From NCBI RefSeq assembly GCF_002252585.1, contig NZ_NQLD01000014.1: a stretch of DNA of 64,000 nucleotides; one strand, given 5' to 3'. The DNA is from Methanocatella intestini. Lineage in GTDB: Archaea > Methanobacteriota > Methanobacteria > Methanobacteriales > Methanobacteriaceae. Every line of letters starts with the position of its first letter. Positions within the stretch are counted from its first letter, which is position 1. Positions 27,242-35,910 of the stretch are shown piece after piece. A program made the translations under genes and the position numbers. The notes beneath the pieces are model-generated. The model worked only from the letters and a program-made list of their open reading frames with translations. It did no database searches and was not told the DNA's origin.

Positions 27242-27888
27242 TAAGGAGGAAACTCCGGACCAAATACTTTTTTGGCATAATCAACAGCCAATGCAACCTG
27301 ATTATAGTAATTTTTCAGCATTTCCTTTTCAAAATATTTCCTATCAGGTGCCTTAATAATTAAATTAAGAAGCTTTTCATAGGTTTCAACAGCTAATTTT
27401 TTATTGAAATTATATTTTTCTTCTTTTTTACGGGATAACTTCTCAACACATGGAAATTCCAGTGTTTTACAAACAGTGTCTGTTGAAAAATAGGTCATTC
27501 GAATCAATGGAGAAACAGAACTTACCAGCACATGATTTCCCAAATCTATTAATGGAGGAATTCCTGTTTTGGTGTAACGTTCCATAGAAGTTAACCTGTC
27601 AAAATGTGCTAAATCATAACAGTGAAGTTCTGTATAAAAATCAGGTTCAAAATACTCAATCAGATCCAAAATCTTCAATCCGATTTCTGATTTGTAATAT
27701 TCCTTTTTAATTGTGGAAATATATGGAGTTTTATCAAAATTATAAAAATAAAACTGACCTTCTGAAAAATCATCAGCATTCAAACGTTTAAGAAATTTTA
27801 AAGAAGTTTTGCCTTCATTACCGTGAACTCCACCAATAAATAACTTAGTTGGACTTTCACCATTATCAACATATCTGAAATAAGACAT
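27238..27888 (-). CDS. DUF2119 protein, zinc-peptidase-like motif
   Basis: The 216-residue product belongs to a family seen mainly in methanogens (DUF2119). It contains FIGGVHGNEGKTS near the N-terminus and TELHCYDLAHFDR further on. The H-x-x-E and later H-C arrangement resembles the zinc site of M14 carboxypeptidases and succinylglutamate desuccinylases, suggesting a small metal-dependent amidohydrolase; this is my inference and no substrate is known. It is convergent with FEN-1, the stop codons overlapping by four bases. Confidence 0.75.
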   Translation of the reverse strand: MSYFRYVDNGESPTKLFIGGVHGNEGKTSLKFLKRLNADDFSEGQFYFYNFDKTPYISTIKKEYYKSEIGLKILDLIEYFEPDFYTELHCYDLAHFDRLTSMERYTKTGIPPLIDLGNHVLVSSVSPLIRMTYFSTDTVCKTLEFPCVEKLSRKKEEKYNFNKKLAVETYEKLLNLIIKAPDRKYFEKEMLKNYYNQVALAVDYAKKVFGPEFPPY

Positions 27889-27924
27889 ATTATCTATAAA
27901 AAAAGAAAAAAATAAGAAGAAAAC

Positions 27925-29175
27925 TTAAGTTCCTTCTTTCCAGCTGCACATGTACTCTTTTTGGCGCTCAGATAAAGTATCAATTTCAATATCCATAGCT
28001 TTTAATTTTAAATTAGCTACCTCATAATCAATGTCATCAGGAGCTTTTGTTACACCAACTTCCAAATCGTTGTTTAAAATGTATTTGGCAGACAATGCCT
28101 GAACAGCAAAACTCATATCCATAATTTCTGCAGGGTGTCCTTGTCCTCTGGCGGCTGATAAGTTTACCAATCTTCCGTCTGCAAGCAGATATATTTTTCT
28201 GCCGTCTTTCATAGTAAACATTTCAATACTTTCTCTTACTTCACGAACATCAGTTGACTGAGCTTCCAAATCCTGTCTGTTGATTTCCACATTAAAATGA
28301 CCTGAATTACATAACATACAGCCATCTTTCATGTATTTAAAGTCATCACCATGAATAATATTGATGTTACCGGTTACAGTAATGATTAAATCAGCTTCTT
28401 TTACAGCATCTCTAATTTTCATTACTCTGTAACCATCCATTCTTGCTTCAAGTGCTCTGATTGGATCAATTTCAGTTACAATAACATTAGCTCCAAGACC
28501 TTGTGCTCTTAAAGCTATTCCACGACCGCACCAGCCATATCCACATACAACAACAGATTTACCAGCTATTAACATATTAGTAGTTCCCATAATTGCATCA
28601 AAACTGGACTGACCAGTACCATACCTGTTATCAAATAAATATTTAGTGTAAGCATCGTTTACAGCTACAACAGGGAATTTTAAAGCACCATCTTTATGCA
28701 TAGCTTCTAATCTGTGAACACCAGTAGTAGTTTCTTCACATGCTCCTTTAATATGTTTTAAAACATCAGTTCTTTCATTGTGAAGAACCATAATCATATC
28801 TGCACCGTCATCAATAATTATATCAGGTTTATGGTCAAGAACCATGTTGATAGTTTGATAGTATTCTTCATCGTCCTGATCTCTCCAACCATAAATATTT
28901 AAACCTAAATCAGCAGCACCAGCTACTGCATCATCATGAGTGGATAACGGATTACATCCAGTCATAGCTACTTCAGCTCCACCTGCCTGTAAAGTCAATC
29001 CTAAATTAATAGTTTTAGGTTCTAAATGTAAACAGGACCCGATAGTGATTCCTTTGAAAGGTTGAGTTTCTTCATATTCTTTTTTAATGTGTTCAAGAAC
29101 TGGCATGTGTCTTTGAACCCATTCAATTTTTCTTATACCTTCTTTAGCAAGAGACATATCTTTAACTTTACTCAT
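27925..29175 (-). CDS. ahcY: S-adenosylhomocysteine (or S-inosylhomocysteine) hydrolase
   Basis: The sequence is full-length AhcY-type: GITIGSCLHLEPKT, GGAEVAMTGCNPLSTHDD, YGTGQSSFDAIM, the NAD-binding VVVCGYGWCGRG, and SAARGQGHPAEIMDMSFA. It removes the product inhibitor of SAM-dependent methyltransferases. In Methanocaldococcus the homologue prefers S-inosylhomocysteine, so the real substrate here could be either. GGGGAT precedes the ATG. The gene is single, upstream of nothing on its strand nearby, and divergent from the tRNA. Confidence 0.94.
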   Translation of the reverse strand: MSKVKDMSLAKEGIRKIEWVQRHMPVLEHIKKEYEETQPFKGITIGSCLHLEPKTINLGLTLQAGGAEVAMTGCNPLSTHDDAVAGAADLGLNIYGWRDQDDEEYYQTINMVLDHKPDIIIDDGADMIMVLHNERTDVLKHIKGACEETTTGVHRLEAMHKDGALKFPVVAVNDAYTKYLFDNRYGTGQSSFDAIMGTTNMLIAGKSVVVCGYGWCGRGIALRAQGLGANVIVTEIDPIRALEARMDGYRVMKIRDAVKEADLIITVTGNINIIHGDDFKYMKDGCMLCNSGHFNVEINRQDLEAQSTDVREVRESIEMFTMKDGRKIYLLADGRLVNLSAARGQGHPAEIMDMSFAVQALSAKYILNNDLEVGVTKAPDDIDYEVANLKLKAMDIEIDTLSERQKEYMCSWKEGT

Positions 29176-29382
29176 AATATCCCCTATAAAAATTAAATAA
29201 TATTATAATATATCGTTTGGGAGTTATTAAATATTATTATTTGAAAATGATTTTAAAAATATAAAATACAACAAAATATTTCAAATAAAATATATTACCA
29301 TCATAATCAAATATTATAAAACTAAACAATATCTAATTATCAATAAAGAAAATTAAAATATAATCATAAATAAGAAAAACAA

Positions 29383-29394
29383 AAAGTATAAATG
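29383..29394 (+). promoter_or_regulatory. TATA box candidate for the tRNA-Met gene
   Basis: AAAGTATAAATG at 29383-29394 would set transcription near 29416, about nine bases before the mature tRNA end. A second AT box at 29407-29416 lies too near the gene to be the main one. Confidence 0.35.
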
Positions 29395-29424
29395 TAATGA
29401 GAATTTAATATATAAATGTCTGAT

Positions 29425-29534
29425 GCCGGGGTGGCTCAGCTGGTTAGAGCGCACGGCTCATAGGGTAATTAAGCAGTGCTCTGATTAATTCCTGGGATAC
29501 CGTGAGGCCGCGGGTTCGAATCCCGCTCCCGGCA
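29425..29534 (+). tRNA. tRNA-Met (CAU) with a 36-nt intron
   Basis: The acceptor stem GCCGGGG pairs with TCCCGGC (discriminator A at 29534). The anticodon stem is CACGG (29452-29456) with CCGTG (29500-29504), the T arm GCGGG-TTCGAAT-CCCGC. The anticodon CAT is at 29459-29461. An intron of 36 bases (29463-29498) follows position 37, the canonical archaeal site, and can fold as bulge-helix-bulge using GGTAATTAA against TTAATTCC. The mature tRNA is 74 bases, and CCA is not encoded. The acceptor and stem sequence fit elongator rather than initiator tRNA-Met. A T-rich tract follows at 29550. Confidence 0.93.
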
Positions 29535-29689
29535 TCTTCAATCCCAGGAATATTTTTTATAAACTATTTTTCATGAAATTTTTAATTTTACAAGCTGATT
29601 TTATCGCTGATTTTAAAAATGCCAAATCAAAACTATTTTATAAATCATTAATAAATATATCAAGTGTTAAGATTTGAGGATTTATTAAA

Positions 29690-30856
29690 ATGCAATATAA
29701 AGAACTTGGAAAAACCAAAGAAAATGTTTCAATTCTTGGTTTCGGAGCTATGAGATTGCCTACAAAAGGTTCCAATGACAATATAGATGAAAGTGTAGCT
29801 AGTGAAATCCTTAGCTATGGAATTGATAATGGAATTAACATTATTGATACAGCCTATCCCTATCACAGTGCCGGAATTGACGGTAACGGAAACAGCGAAG
29901 TTTTCATTGGAAAATTTTTAAAGGAAAATAGCTATCGGGATGATGTTTTAATCTCTACAAAGTCTCCATGCTGGTTAATGGAAGAAAAAGGAGATTTTGA
30001 ATATTATCTTGACAAACAACTTGAAAAACTCCAGACAGACAGTATTGATATTTATTTACTTCATGCTCTTACAAAAGATGACTGGGATAAAGTTCGTAAA
30101 CTTAGAGTCCTGGATTTTCTTGATGACAGTTTAAGCAGCGGTAAAATAAAACATGTGGGATTTTCATCACATACTGAAATTGACACATTTGTAGATATTC
30201 TTGATGCCTATCCAAAATGGGAAGTTGTCCTGACACAGATGAATTACCTTGACGAATACTACCAGACCGGAGTAATGGGTCTTGATGAATTGAAAAGGCT
30301 GAATATCGGAAGTATGATTATGGAACCACTGCGTGGAGGTCGATTAGTTCAAAATATTCCACCGGAAGTTCAAAAACTTTGGAACAGTGCTGAAGTTAAA
30401 AGAACTCCTGTTGAATGGGCTTTAGAATACTTATGGAACAGAGATGATGTTGACTGTGTTTTAAGTGGTATGAATTCACTGGAACAGGTCAGACAAAATA
30501 TTCAGATAGCTTCAGATGTTAAGGAAATTAGTGAACATGACCATGATCTAATAAGAGAAGTTGCCAGAACATATAAAACATTAACTGGAAATGACTGTAC
30601 CTGCTGCGGATACTGTATGCCATGTCCAGAAGATGTTGACATTATCAATTGTTTTAAGGAATACAACATTGGTAAAATGCTAAATAATCCTAAAGGAAGT
30701 GCACTGCAGTATTTTACTTTAATTGACGATGACTGCAGAGCAGACAGCTGCATCAATTGTGGAGAATGCGAATTTGTTTGCCCACAAATGCTCGACATCC
30801 CACAGGAACTTGAAAAAGTAGATGAATATTTCGGTAGAGAATTTAATCATTTTTAA
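29690..30856 (+). CDS. aldo/keto reductase with C-terminal ferredoxin domain
   Basis: Residues 1-290 form an aldo/keto reductase barrel (LGFGAMRLPT, NIIDTAYPYHSAG, DIYLLHALTKDDW, HVGFSSH, EPLRGGRL). The C-terminus adds Cys clusters CTCCGYCMPCPEDVDI and CINCGECEFVCPQMLDIP, for one or two [4Fe-4S] centres. The tetrad lysine and tyrosine of classic reductases are only partly evident. Such fusions are common in methanogens and anaerobes; electrons may come from ferredoxin rather than NADPH. The substrate is unknown. GAGGAT precedes the ATG; the E1-like gene follows nine bases after the stop. Confidence 0.88.
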   Translation: MQYKELGKTKENVSILGFGAMRLPTKGSNDNIDESVASEILSYGIDNGINIIDTAYPYHSAGIDGNGNSEVFIGKFLKENSYRDDVLISTKSPCWLMEEKGDFEYYLDKQLEKLQTDSIDIYLLHALTKDDWDKVRKLRVLDFLDDSLSSGKIKHVGFSSHTEIDTFVDILDAYPKWEVVLTQMNYLDEYYQTGVMGLDELKRLNIGSMIMEPLRGGRLVQNIPPEVQKLWNSAEVKRTPVEWALEYLWNRDDVDCVLSGMNSLEQVRQNIQIASDVKEISEHDHDLIREVARTYKTLTGNDCTCCGYCMPCPEDVDIINCFKEYNIGKMLNNPKGSALQYFTLIDDDCRADSCINCGECEFVCPQMLDIPQELEKVDEYFGREFNHF

Positions 30857-30865
30857 GGTGAAAAA

Positions 30866-31621
30866 ATGCCAACAAGATATATAGGTGACGGATATTGGGA
30901 AATAATAAGTCGTCAAATGAGTATTGTAACCAGAAGCCAACAGGAAAGATTTAAAGAAGCTAAAATAGCAATTATTGGCTGTGGAGGAATAGGTGGTCAG
31001 ACTATTGAAATGTTAGCTAGAATGGGTGTCGGTCAGCTTAATTTAGTTGATGAAGATGAATTTGACTTATCTAACTTAAACAGACAGACATTAGCCAGTC
31101 TTAAAGAAGTAGGCCTTTCCAAAAGCCAAGTAGCTAAAGAAAAAGTCAGATTACTTAATCCATATGTTAAAGTTAACTGCTTCAATGAAACTGTAACTGA
31201 AGAAAATGTTGATAAAATAATCGGTGAGTGTGACATTGTTATTGATGCACTTGACAATGTCAAAACAAGAGTCATTGTTTCCAGATCCGCCAAAAATAAA
31301 GGAATTCCATTTATTCACGGAGCTATTCACGGAACTTTAGGTCAGATTACAGTATTTTCACCAGACAAAGACACAAACTATGAAACAATGTTTAATCTTC
31401 CGTCAAAAGGTAAGGATTTAACTGAAGATGTGCTTGATGATTTATCCAATGTTACATCAGGTGTGCCTCCAGTTATTGGGCCTACTCCAAATCTAATTGG
31501 ATGTCTTGAAGCTATGGAAGCCTTTAAAATAATGACGGGAGTTGGAAAAGTTACTGAAGCTCCAGAAATGCTAACATTTGATTTGCTGGATTTAAGCTCA
31601 TTTGGCATAAATGAAATTTAA
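30866..31621 (+). CDS. E1-like (ThiF/MoeB/HesA) adenylyltransferase
   Basis: The nucleotide-binding core is clear: AIIGCGGIGGQTIEMLARMGVGQLNLVDEDEFDLSNLNRQ carries the glycine-rich loop and the Asp and Arg residues that bind ATP, and DIVIDALDNVKTR follows. Members adenylate the C-terminal glycine of ubiquitin-like sulfur carriers for thiamine, molybdopterin or tRNA thiolation. The paired CxxC zinc motifs of MoeB and ThiF are absent, and no sulfur-carrier gene is adjacent, so the partner is unknown. It overlaps no neighbour but is nine bases after the reductase, with GGTGA before the ATG. Confidence 0.88.
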   Translation: MPTRYIGDGYWEIISRQMSIVTRSQQERFKEAKIAIIGCGGIGGQTIEMLARMGVGQLNLVDEDEFDLSNLNRQTLASLKEVGLSKSQVAKEKVRLLNPYVKVNCFNETVTEENVDKIIGECDIVIDALDNVKTRVIVSRSAKNKGIPFIHGAIHGTLGQITVFSPDKDTNYETMFNLPSKGKDLTEDVLDDLSNVTSGVPPVIGPTPNLIGCLEAMEAFKIMTGVGKVTEAPEMLTFDLLDLSSFGINEI

Positions 31622-31778
31622 ACAATCCCTCTTTTTCCTATTTTTTATTTATTGAAAATTGAACAAACAGCCATTAATTTTTAAAATAACTACTAAATTA
31701 ACCATTAAAAAATAAAAATCACTGTAATTATATACTAAAAAATACAGACAATCATTATAAATACATTTATTCAAAACA

Positions 31779-31829
31779 TTTATATAAGATGAGAAGGAAA
31801 TGTATTGCCAAGGGAGGAAGGTAATTTCC
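31779..31829 (+). promoter_or_regulatory. glnA promoter with tandem NrpR operators
   Basis: TTTATATAAG at 31779-31788 is a good TATA box; transcription would start near 31810. GGAA-N6-TTCC, the NrpR operator known from Methanococcus maripaludis, occurs exactly at 31816-31829. A degenerate copy, GGAA-N6-TGCC, is at 31796-31809. The two are 20 bp apart, about two helical turns, and straddle the predicted start site. NrpR bound there would block transcription under nitrogen sufficiency. The nrpR gene lies just downstream of glnA. Confidence 0.75.
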
Positions 31830-31877
31830 GACTAACCTTTTGAAACTAATATCCATAAATTTATGGAGTATGATTTA

Positions 31878-33236
31878 ATGACTGAAAAAGTTAACGAAGA
31901 ATTAATGGAAAGCGTAATTAAACAAATGAAAGAGGATAATATTAAATTTATCCGTTTACAATTTGTTGATATAAATGGAACTGCTAAAAATATCGTGATT
32001 CCATTTAAAGAAGAAGAAATGGAAGACTTATTTGTTGAAGGTATGTTGTTTGACGGATCTTCAATTGCAGGATTCGTAGGAATTAATGAAAGTGACCTTG
32101 TTCTTAAACCTGATATAAATACTTACTCAAGATTATCCTGGAGACCTGAAGAATCTGCAGTATGTAGATTTATCTGTGATGTCTGGACTCCTGACGGAAC
32201 ACCATTTGCTGGAGATCCAAGAGGTATCTTGAAAAAATCCTTAGCTAAAATTGGAAAAATGGGATTACAATATAACATTGGTCCAGAACCAGAATTCTTT
32301 ATTGTAGATATTGATGATGAAGGTTATCCAATGCCTTACGATGAAGCAGGATACTTTGATGTTGAACCTTTAGACAAAGGACCTGATTTCAGAAGAGAAT
32401 TAACCTTAAACTTAGAAGAATTAGATTTCGAAGTAGAAGCTTCTCACCACGAAGTAGGACCTGGTCAAAACGAAATTGCATTTAAATTTAAAGATGCTTT
32501 AAAAACTGCAGATGCTGTAATTACATTCAAACAAGCTATTAAAGCTATTGTAGACAACATGGCTACCTTTGACCAAATGGATTACAGAGTAACCTTTATG
32601 CCAAAACCATTCTTTGGTGTAAACGGTAGTGGTATGCACTGTCACCAATCCGTATTTAAAGGAGACAGGAACTTATTCTCTGACCCAAACAGTGAAACCG
32701 GATTATCCAAAGATGCACTTCACTTTATGGGAGGATTACTTGCTCACGCTCCAGCATTGACTGCAATTACCAACCCGATTGTAAACTCATACAAACGTTT
32801 AGTACCAGGTTATGAAGCTCCAGTATACAGAGCATACGGTCTTAAAAACAGATCTGCATTAATCAGAGTACCAGCAGCTCGTGGTAAAGCAACACGTATT
32901 GAATACAGAGCACCAGATCCAGCATGTAACCCATATTTAGCATTTGCAGTAATGTTAGAAGCAGGTATTGACGGTATTCAAAATAAAATTGATCCTGGAG
33001 AACCTACTGAAATCAACATCTACTCATTAACTGAAGAAGAAAGGGAAGCTATGGGAATTAAAGTTTTACCATCCAGTTTATGGGAAGCTTATCATGCACT
33101 TGAAGAAGACCCATTAATATTATCTGCTTTAGGAGACCATATCAGTGAAAAATTCTTAGAGCTCAAATATCAAGAATGGGACGAATATCGTGTACAAGTA
33201 TTCGGATACGAACAAAACAAATATTTAGATATTTAA
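31878..33236 (+). CDS. glnA: glutamine synthetase, type I
   Basis: This makes glutamine from glutamate and ammonia. The metal and substrate motifs are clear: MLFDGSSIAGF, GPEPEFFI, EASHHEVGPGQNEI, NGSGMHCHQS, KRLVPGYEAPVY and RVPAARGKATRIEYRAPD. No adenylylation-type extension stands out, consistent with GSI-alpha of archaea, which is controlled by effectors and transcription. The frame opens at ATG 31863, but that ATG overlaps GGAG, which fits as the ribosome binding site of the ATG at 31878 (MTEKVNEEL, 452 residues). The promoter has two NrpR-type operators. Confidence 0.97.
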   Translation: MTEKVNEELMESVIKQMKEDNIKFIRLQFVDINGTAKNIVIPFKEEEMEDLFVEGMLFDGSSIAGFVGINESDLVLKPDINTYSRLSWRPEESAVCRFICDVWTPDGTPFAGDPRGILKKSLAKIGKMGLQYNIGPEPEFFIVDIDDEGYPMPYDEAGYFDVEPLDKGPDFRRELTLNLEELDFEVEASHHEVGPGQNEIAFKFKDALKTADAVITFKQAIKAIVDNMATFDQMDYRVTFMPKPFFGVNGSGMHCHQSVFKGDRNLFSDPNSETGLSKDALHFMGGLLAHAPALTAITNPIVNSYKRLVPGYEAPVYRAYGLKNRSALIRVPAARGKATRIEYRAPDPACNPYLAFAVMLEAGIDGIQNKIDPGEPTEINIYSLTEEEREAMGIKVLPSSLWEAYHALEEDPLILSALGDHISEKFLELKYQEWDEYRVQVFGYEQNKYLDI

Positions 33237-33244
33237 ATCTAAAT
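33223..33244 (+). terminator. glnA terminator hairpin
   Basis: atttagat (33223-33230) and atctaaat (33237-33244) form an 8-bp stem with a 6-base loop around the glnA stop codon, followed by two T runs (33249-33265). It would limit readthrough from glnA into nrpR. Confidence 0.55.
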
Positions 33245-33324
33245 ATACTTTTTTTATTTTTTTTAAATATAATGATTCTTAAGTAAAATTAGGCATGATT
33301 ATATTTAAGAAAAGGGAGCTTTTT

Positions 33325-35004
33325 ATGTCAGAATCAGAACACAAAATAATTGAAATTTTAAGAATATTGAATGAACAAAATAAACCTACTGGTTCTAAAT
33401 TAATAGCACAGGAACTAAAAAATAAGGGCTTTAACTTAGGTGAACGTGCTGTTCGTTACCATATGCAAATTCTTGATGAAAAAGGATATACTGAAAGAAT
33501 GGGATATTCCGGCAGACAAATTACAGAATTAGGTAGAAAAAAACTTGAAAAAGGTTTAATCTATGACCAGGTTGATTTCATTTATTCAAAATTTGAAGAA
33601 ATGATTTATTTAACTAACTTCAACTACATAAACCAGACAGGAAATGTTGTAGTAAACACTTCAACCATTTATGATGAAGAAGCATTTAATATAATCAAAG
33701 ATGTTTTCAAAAGTGGTCTTTGTGTTAGTCCTTACATAAATTTAAAAGCAGATACCAATAAAGAAGAAATTCAGATAAAAACAATTTGCGGAACTACAAT
33801 TGATGGAATCCTATTGAATGAAGGAATACCTACAATTCCATTATATGGAGGATTAGTTAAAATCAGAGATTACATTCCAACAAAATTTACAGAACTGATT
33901 TCCTATAAAAAAACATCTGTAACTCCTCTTGATGCATTTGTAGCTCCGGGAATGACTTCTGTATTGGATGTAATAAACACTGGAAACGGAACAATACCTG
34001 CTAATTTTCGCCTTATCCCAAGTGTAGGGCGGGAACGCACCATAAACATAATAAACAAATTAGAAAAATTTGGAATTGGAGGAGTAATGGCTGTTTCTGA
34101 AGAAGGAAAAAACACACTGGGAATTCCGGTACCTGAAGGAATGGTTGGAATAGCTATTAGTGGAGGAGTAACTCCATTTTGCGCAGCTCAGGAACTTGGA
34201 TATGATATTGACATAAAAATAGCTGAAGAAATTGAAGAATTTGAAACATTGTCCCCAATAGCTGATGTTAAAAAAATATTAAAACATGCCGACAACAAGG
34301 TTCATGCTAAAACTCCCTTTTTACTTTCAAAATCATGGAATCTGATTCAGAAAGTTAATTTCAATGTAGAAACCAGAAAAGGAGACATCATAGTAAATGT
34401 TTCATATATTAAAAAAGACAATCTGGAAGAAGCACTAGACATTATGAAAGAAACCTATGAATCAAATCCTAAATACATTAATCCTTACTACCAGCTTGTA
34501 GAACATCCTACAGATTATACTAAAGTAGGAATAGCTACTATATGCAGTTTAAGTATTGATGGACTTTTAATAAGCAATGGAATAATGAGCAATCCGAAAT
34601 ATGGCGGATTACTGGAATTAAACGAATCTCCGTTATTTATTGACCTGATTTCATATAACGGGTCTTCTGTTGATCCCCACAAAATATTCATAGCTAAAAA
34701 CATGACTTCAATAACAAGAAATATAGGATCCAATAAAATATTAGCCAGTTTAAAAGAAATCCCCTACATTTCAAGAGACTATGCAGTACATTTATTAAAC
34801 ATCTTAAAGAATATTGGATTCTCAATTTATAAAATAGGCAAACCAAGAGAATTAACCTATAATGCTAAAGTAGATAATTACAATTTCGGTGTTGTTGCAG
34901 GCAGCGGTCTTAACCTGATTGGTGCACTTAAAGAAAAGGACATAGATGTTGAAGTTAAAGCTATTGCAAAATTAATGAAATTTGAAAAAATGGATAGGCT
35001 GTAG
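33325..35004 (+). CDS. nrpR: nitrogen repressor NrpR
   Basis: NrpR represses nitrogen-assimilation genes and is released by 2-oxoglutarate. Residues 1-70 are a winged helix (EHKIIEILRILNEQNKPTGS, then LGERAVRYHMQILDEKGYTERMG). Two homologous regulatory domains (DUF128) follow, about 80-310 and 330-555, each with a GTTIDGILL/CSLSIDGLLIS-type and YGGL segment and a GASN/MTS-like end. A single protein with both domains matches the M. maripaludis form. GGGAG precedes the ATG at 33325, which I take over the upstream in-frame start at 33295. It lies directly after its likely target glnA. Confidence 0.93.
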   Translation: MSESEHKIIEILRILNEQNKPTGSKLIAQELKNKGFNLGERAVRYHMQILDEKGYTERMGYSGRQITELGRKKLEKGLIYDQVDFIYSKFEEMIYLTNFNYINQTGNVVVNTSTIYDEEAFNIIKDVFKSGLCVSPYINLKADTNKEEIQIKTICGTTIDGILLNEGIPTIPLYGGLVKIRDYIPTKFTELISYKKTSVTPLDAFVAPGMTSVLDVINTGNGTIPANFRLIPSVGRERTINIINKLEKFGIGGVMAVSEEGKNTLGIPVPEGMVGIAISGGVTPFCAAQELGYDIDIKIAEEIEEFETLSPIADVKKILKHADNKVHAKTPFLLSKSWNLIQKVNFNVETRKGDIIVNVSYIKKDNLEEALDIMKETYESNPKYINPYYQLVEHPTDYTKVGIATICSLSIDGLLISNGIMSNPKYGGLLELNESPLFIDLISYNGSSVDPHKIFIAKNMTSITRNIGSNKILASLKEIPYISRDYAVHLLNILKNIGFSIYKIGKPRELTYNAKVDNYNFGVVAGSGLNLIGALKEKDIDVEVKAIAKLMKFEKMDRL

Positions 35005-35009
35005 CTATT

Positions 35010-35300
35010 TTAAACTACAGTAACTTCCACTTCATCTCCTTCAACAGGATGATGAATAAATTCAATTAAATCATCCTTAATTTCATAAACATCAATTTCA
35101 ATAGTTGGATTAATTGAATCTCCGTCTAATGAAAGCAGCATTTTAAAACCTGGTTTTCCAAAATATTCAGAAAAGTCCATGTTTAAAACCTCACCACTTC
35201 CAAAAATTCTATTATAGGAAATTTCTAAATTATCATGGATTTTCACATTGTTTTTTAAATATTCAACAGCATCGTCTGGAGATAAACTTAATTGTTTCAT
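35010..35300 (-). CDS. small protein of unknown function, paralogue of next gene
   Basis: About 96 residues, starting MKQLSLSPDDAVEYLKN. The central block LEISYNRIFGSGEVLN is nearly identical to one in the gene at 35445-35738, so the two are tandem paralogues. The product is soluble, acidic and strand-rich, with no motif I recognise. GAGGTG six bases before the ATG at 35300 fixes the start (an in-frame GTG lies upstream). The gene is convergent with nrpR, the stop codons six bases apart. Confidence 0.7.
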   Translation of the reverse strand: MKQLSLSPDDAVEYLKNNVKIHDNLEISYNRIFGSGEVLNMDFSEYFGKPGFKMLLSLDGDSINPTIEIDVYEIKDDLIEFIHHPVEGDEVEVTVV

Positions 35301-35444
35301 GGAAAACACCTCATTTTATATTATTAAATATTAGTTATATCTCTTATAATATAAAACTTTGTTTGTAATGTATAAAACAAAATAATTTTTCAAAAAAGGA
35401 CAGCTGTATAAAAAATAAAAAGTATAAAAAAAGAGATAGAAAAT

Positions 35445-35738
35445 CTATTCGTAAACTTCTACGATTGTTATTTTACCATCTTTAATATGACGCAATTCCA
35501 AAAGATCATCTTTAATCTCATTAAAATCAACATCAACAGCCTGATTTAAAATTTCACCATTTAATTGTAAACTAACTCTAAGACCTTCACCAGTTTCTTC
35601 ATCTTCTGAAATTATATTTAACACTTCACCTGGAGCAAAAATACGATTGTATGATATTTCTAAAATATCCCTTATTTGAACATTGTTTCTTACATATTCG
35701 ATAGCTTCATCAGCAGACATCTTAATTTCTTTAACCAT
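35445..35738 (-). CDS. small protein of unknown function, paralogue of previous gene
   Basis: About 97 residues, beginning MVKEIKMSADEAIEYVRNN. It shares LEISYNRIFAPGEVLN and the final ELRHIKDGK-like strand with its neighbour. GTGAT shortly before the ATG at 35738 supports this start; an upstream in-frame codon is less likely. The two genes have separate intergenic spaces (about 145 bases), so they may be separately transcribed. No function is known. A link to nitrogen control is only suggested by position. Confidence 0.7.
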   Translation of the reverse strand: MVKEIKMSADEAIEYVRNNVQIRDILEISYNRIFAPGEVLNIISEDEETGEGLRVSLQLNGEILNQAVDVDFNEIKDDLLELRHIKDGKITIVEVYE

Positions 35739-35893
35739 ATTATCACACATAAAACCATACAATAATTATAAATCAGTTTACAAGGTTTAAAATTATTACT
35801 ATTAATAATAATTTATAATAAAACAATATTTAAACATATTGATTAAATCAAAAATAATTATTGATTAAACTCTTTTTTAAAAAAAGAAAAGGG

Positions 35894-35910
35894 AGGAATT
35901 ATAAATTCCT
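35894..35910 (-). terminator. fwd operon terminator
   Basis: aggaat (35894-35899) and attcct (35905-35910) form a hairpin spanning the fwdC stop codon. On the minus strand it is followed by CCC, TTTTCTTTTTTT and an AT-rich tract, the form of an intrinsic terminator. Confidence 0.5.
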
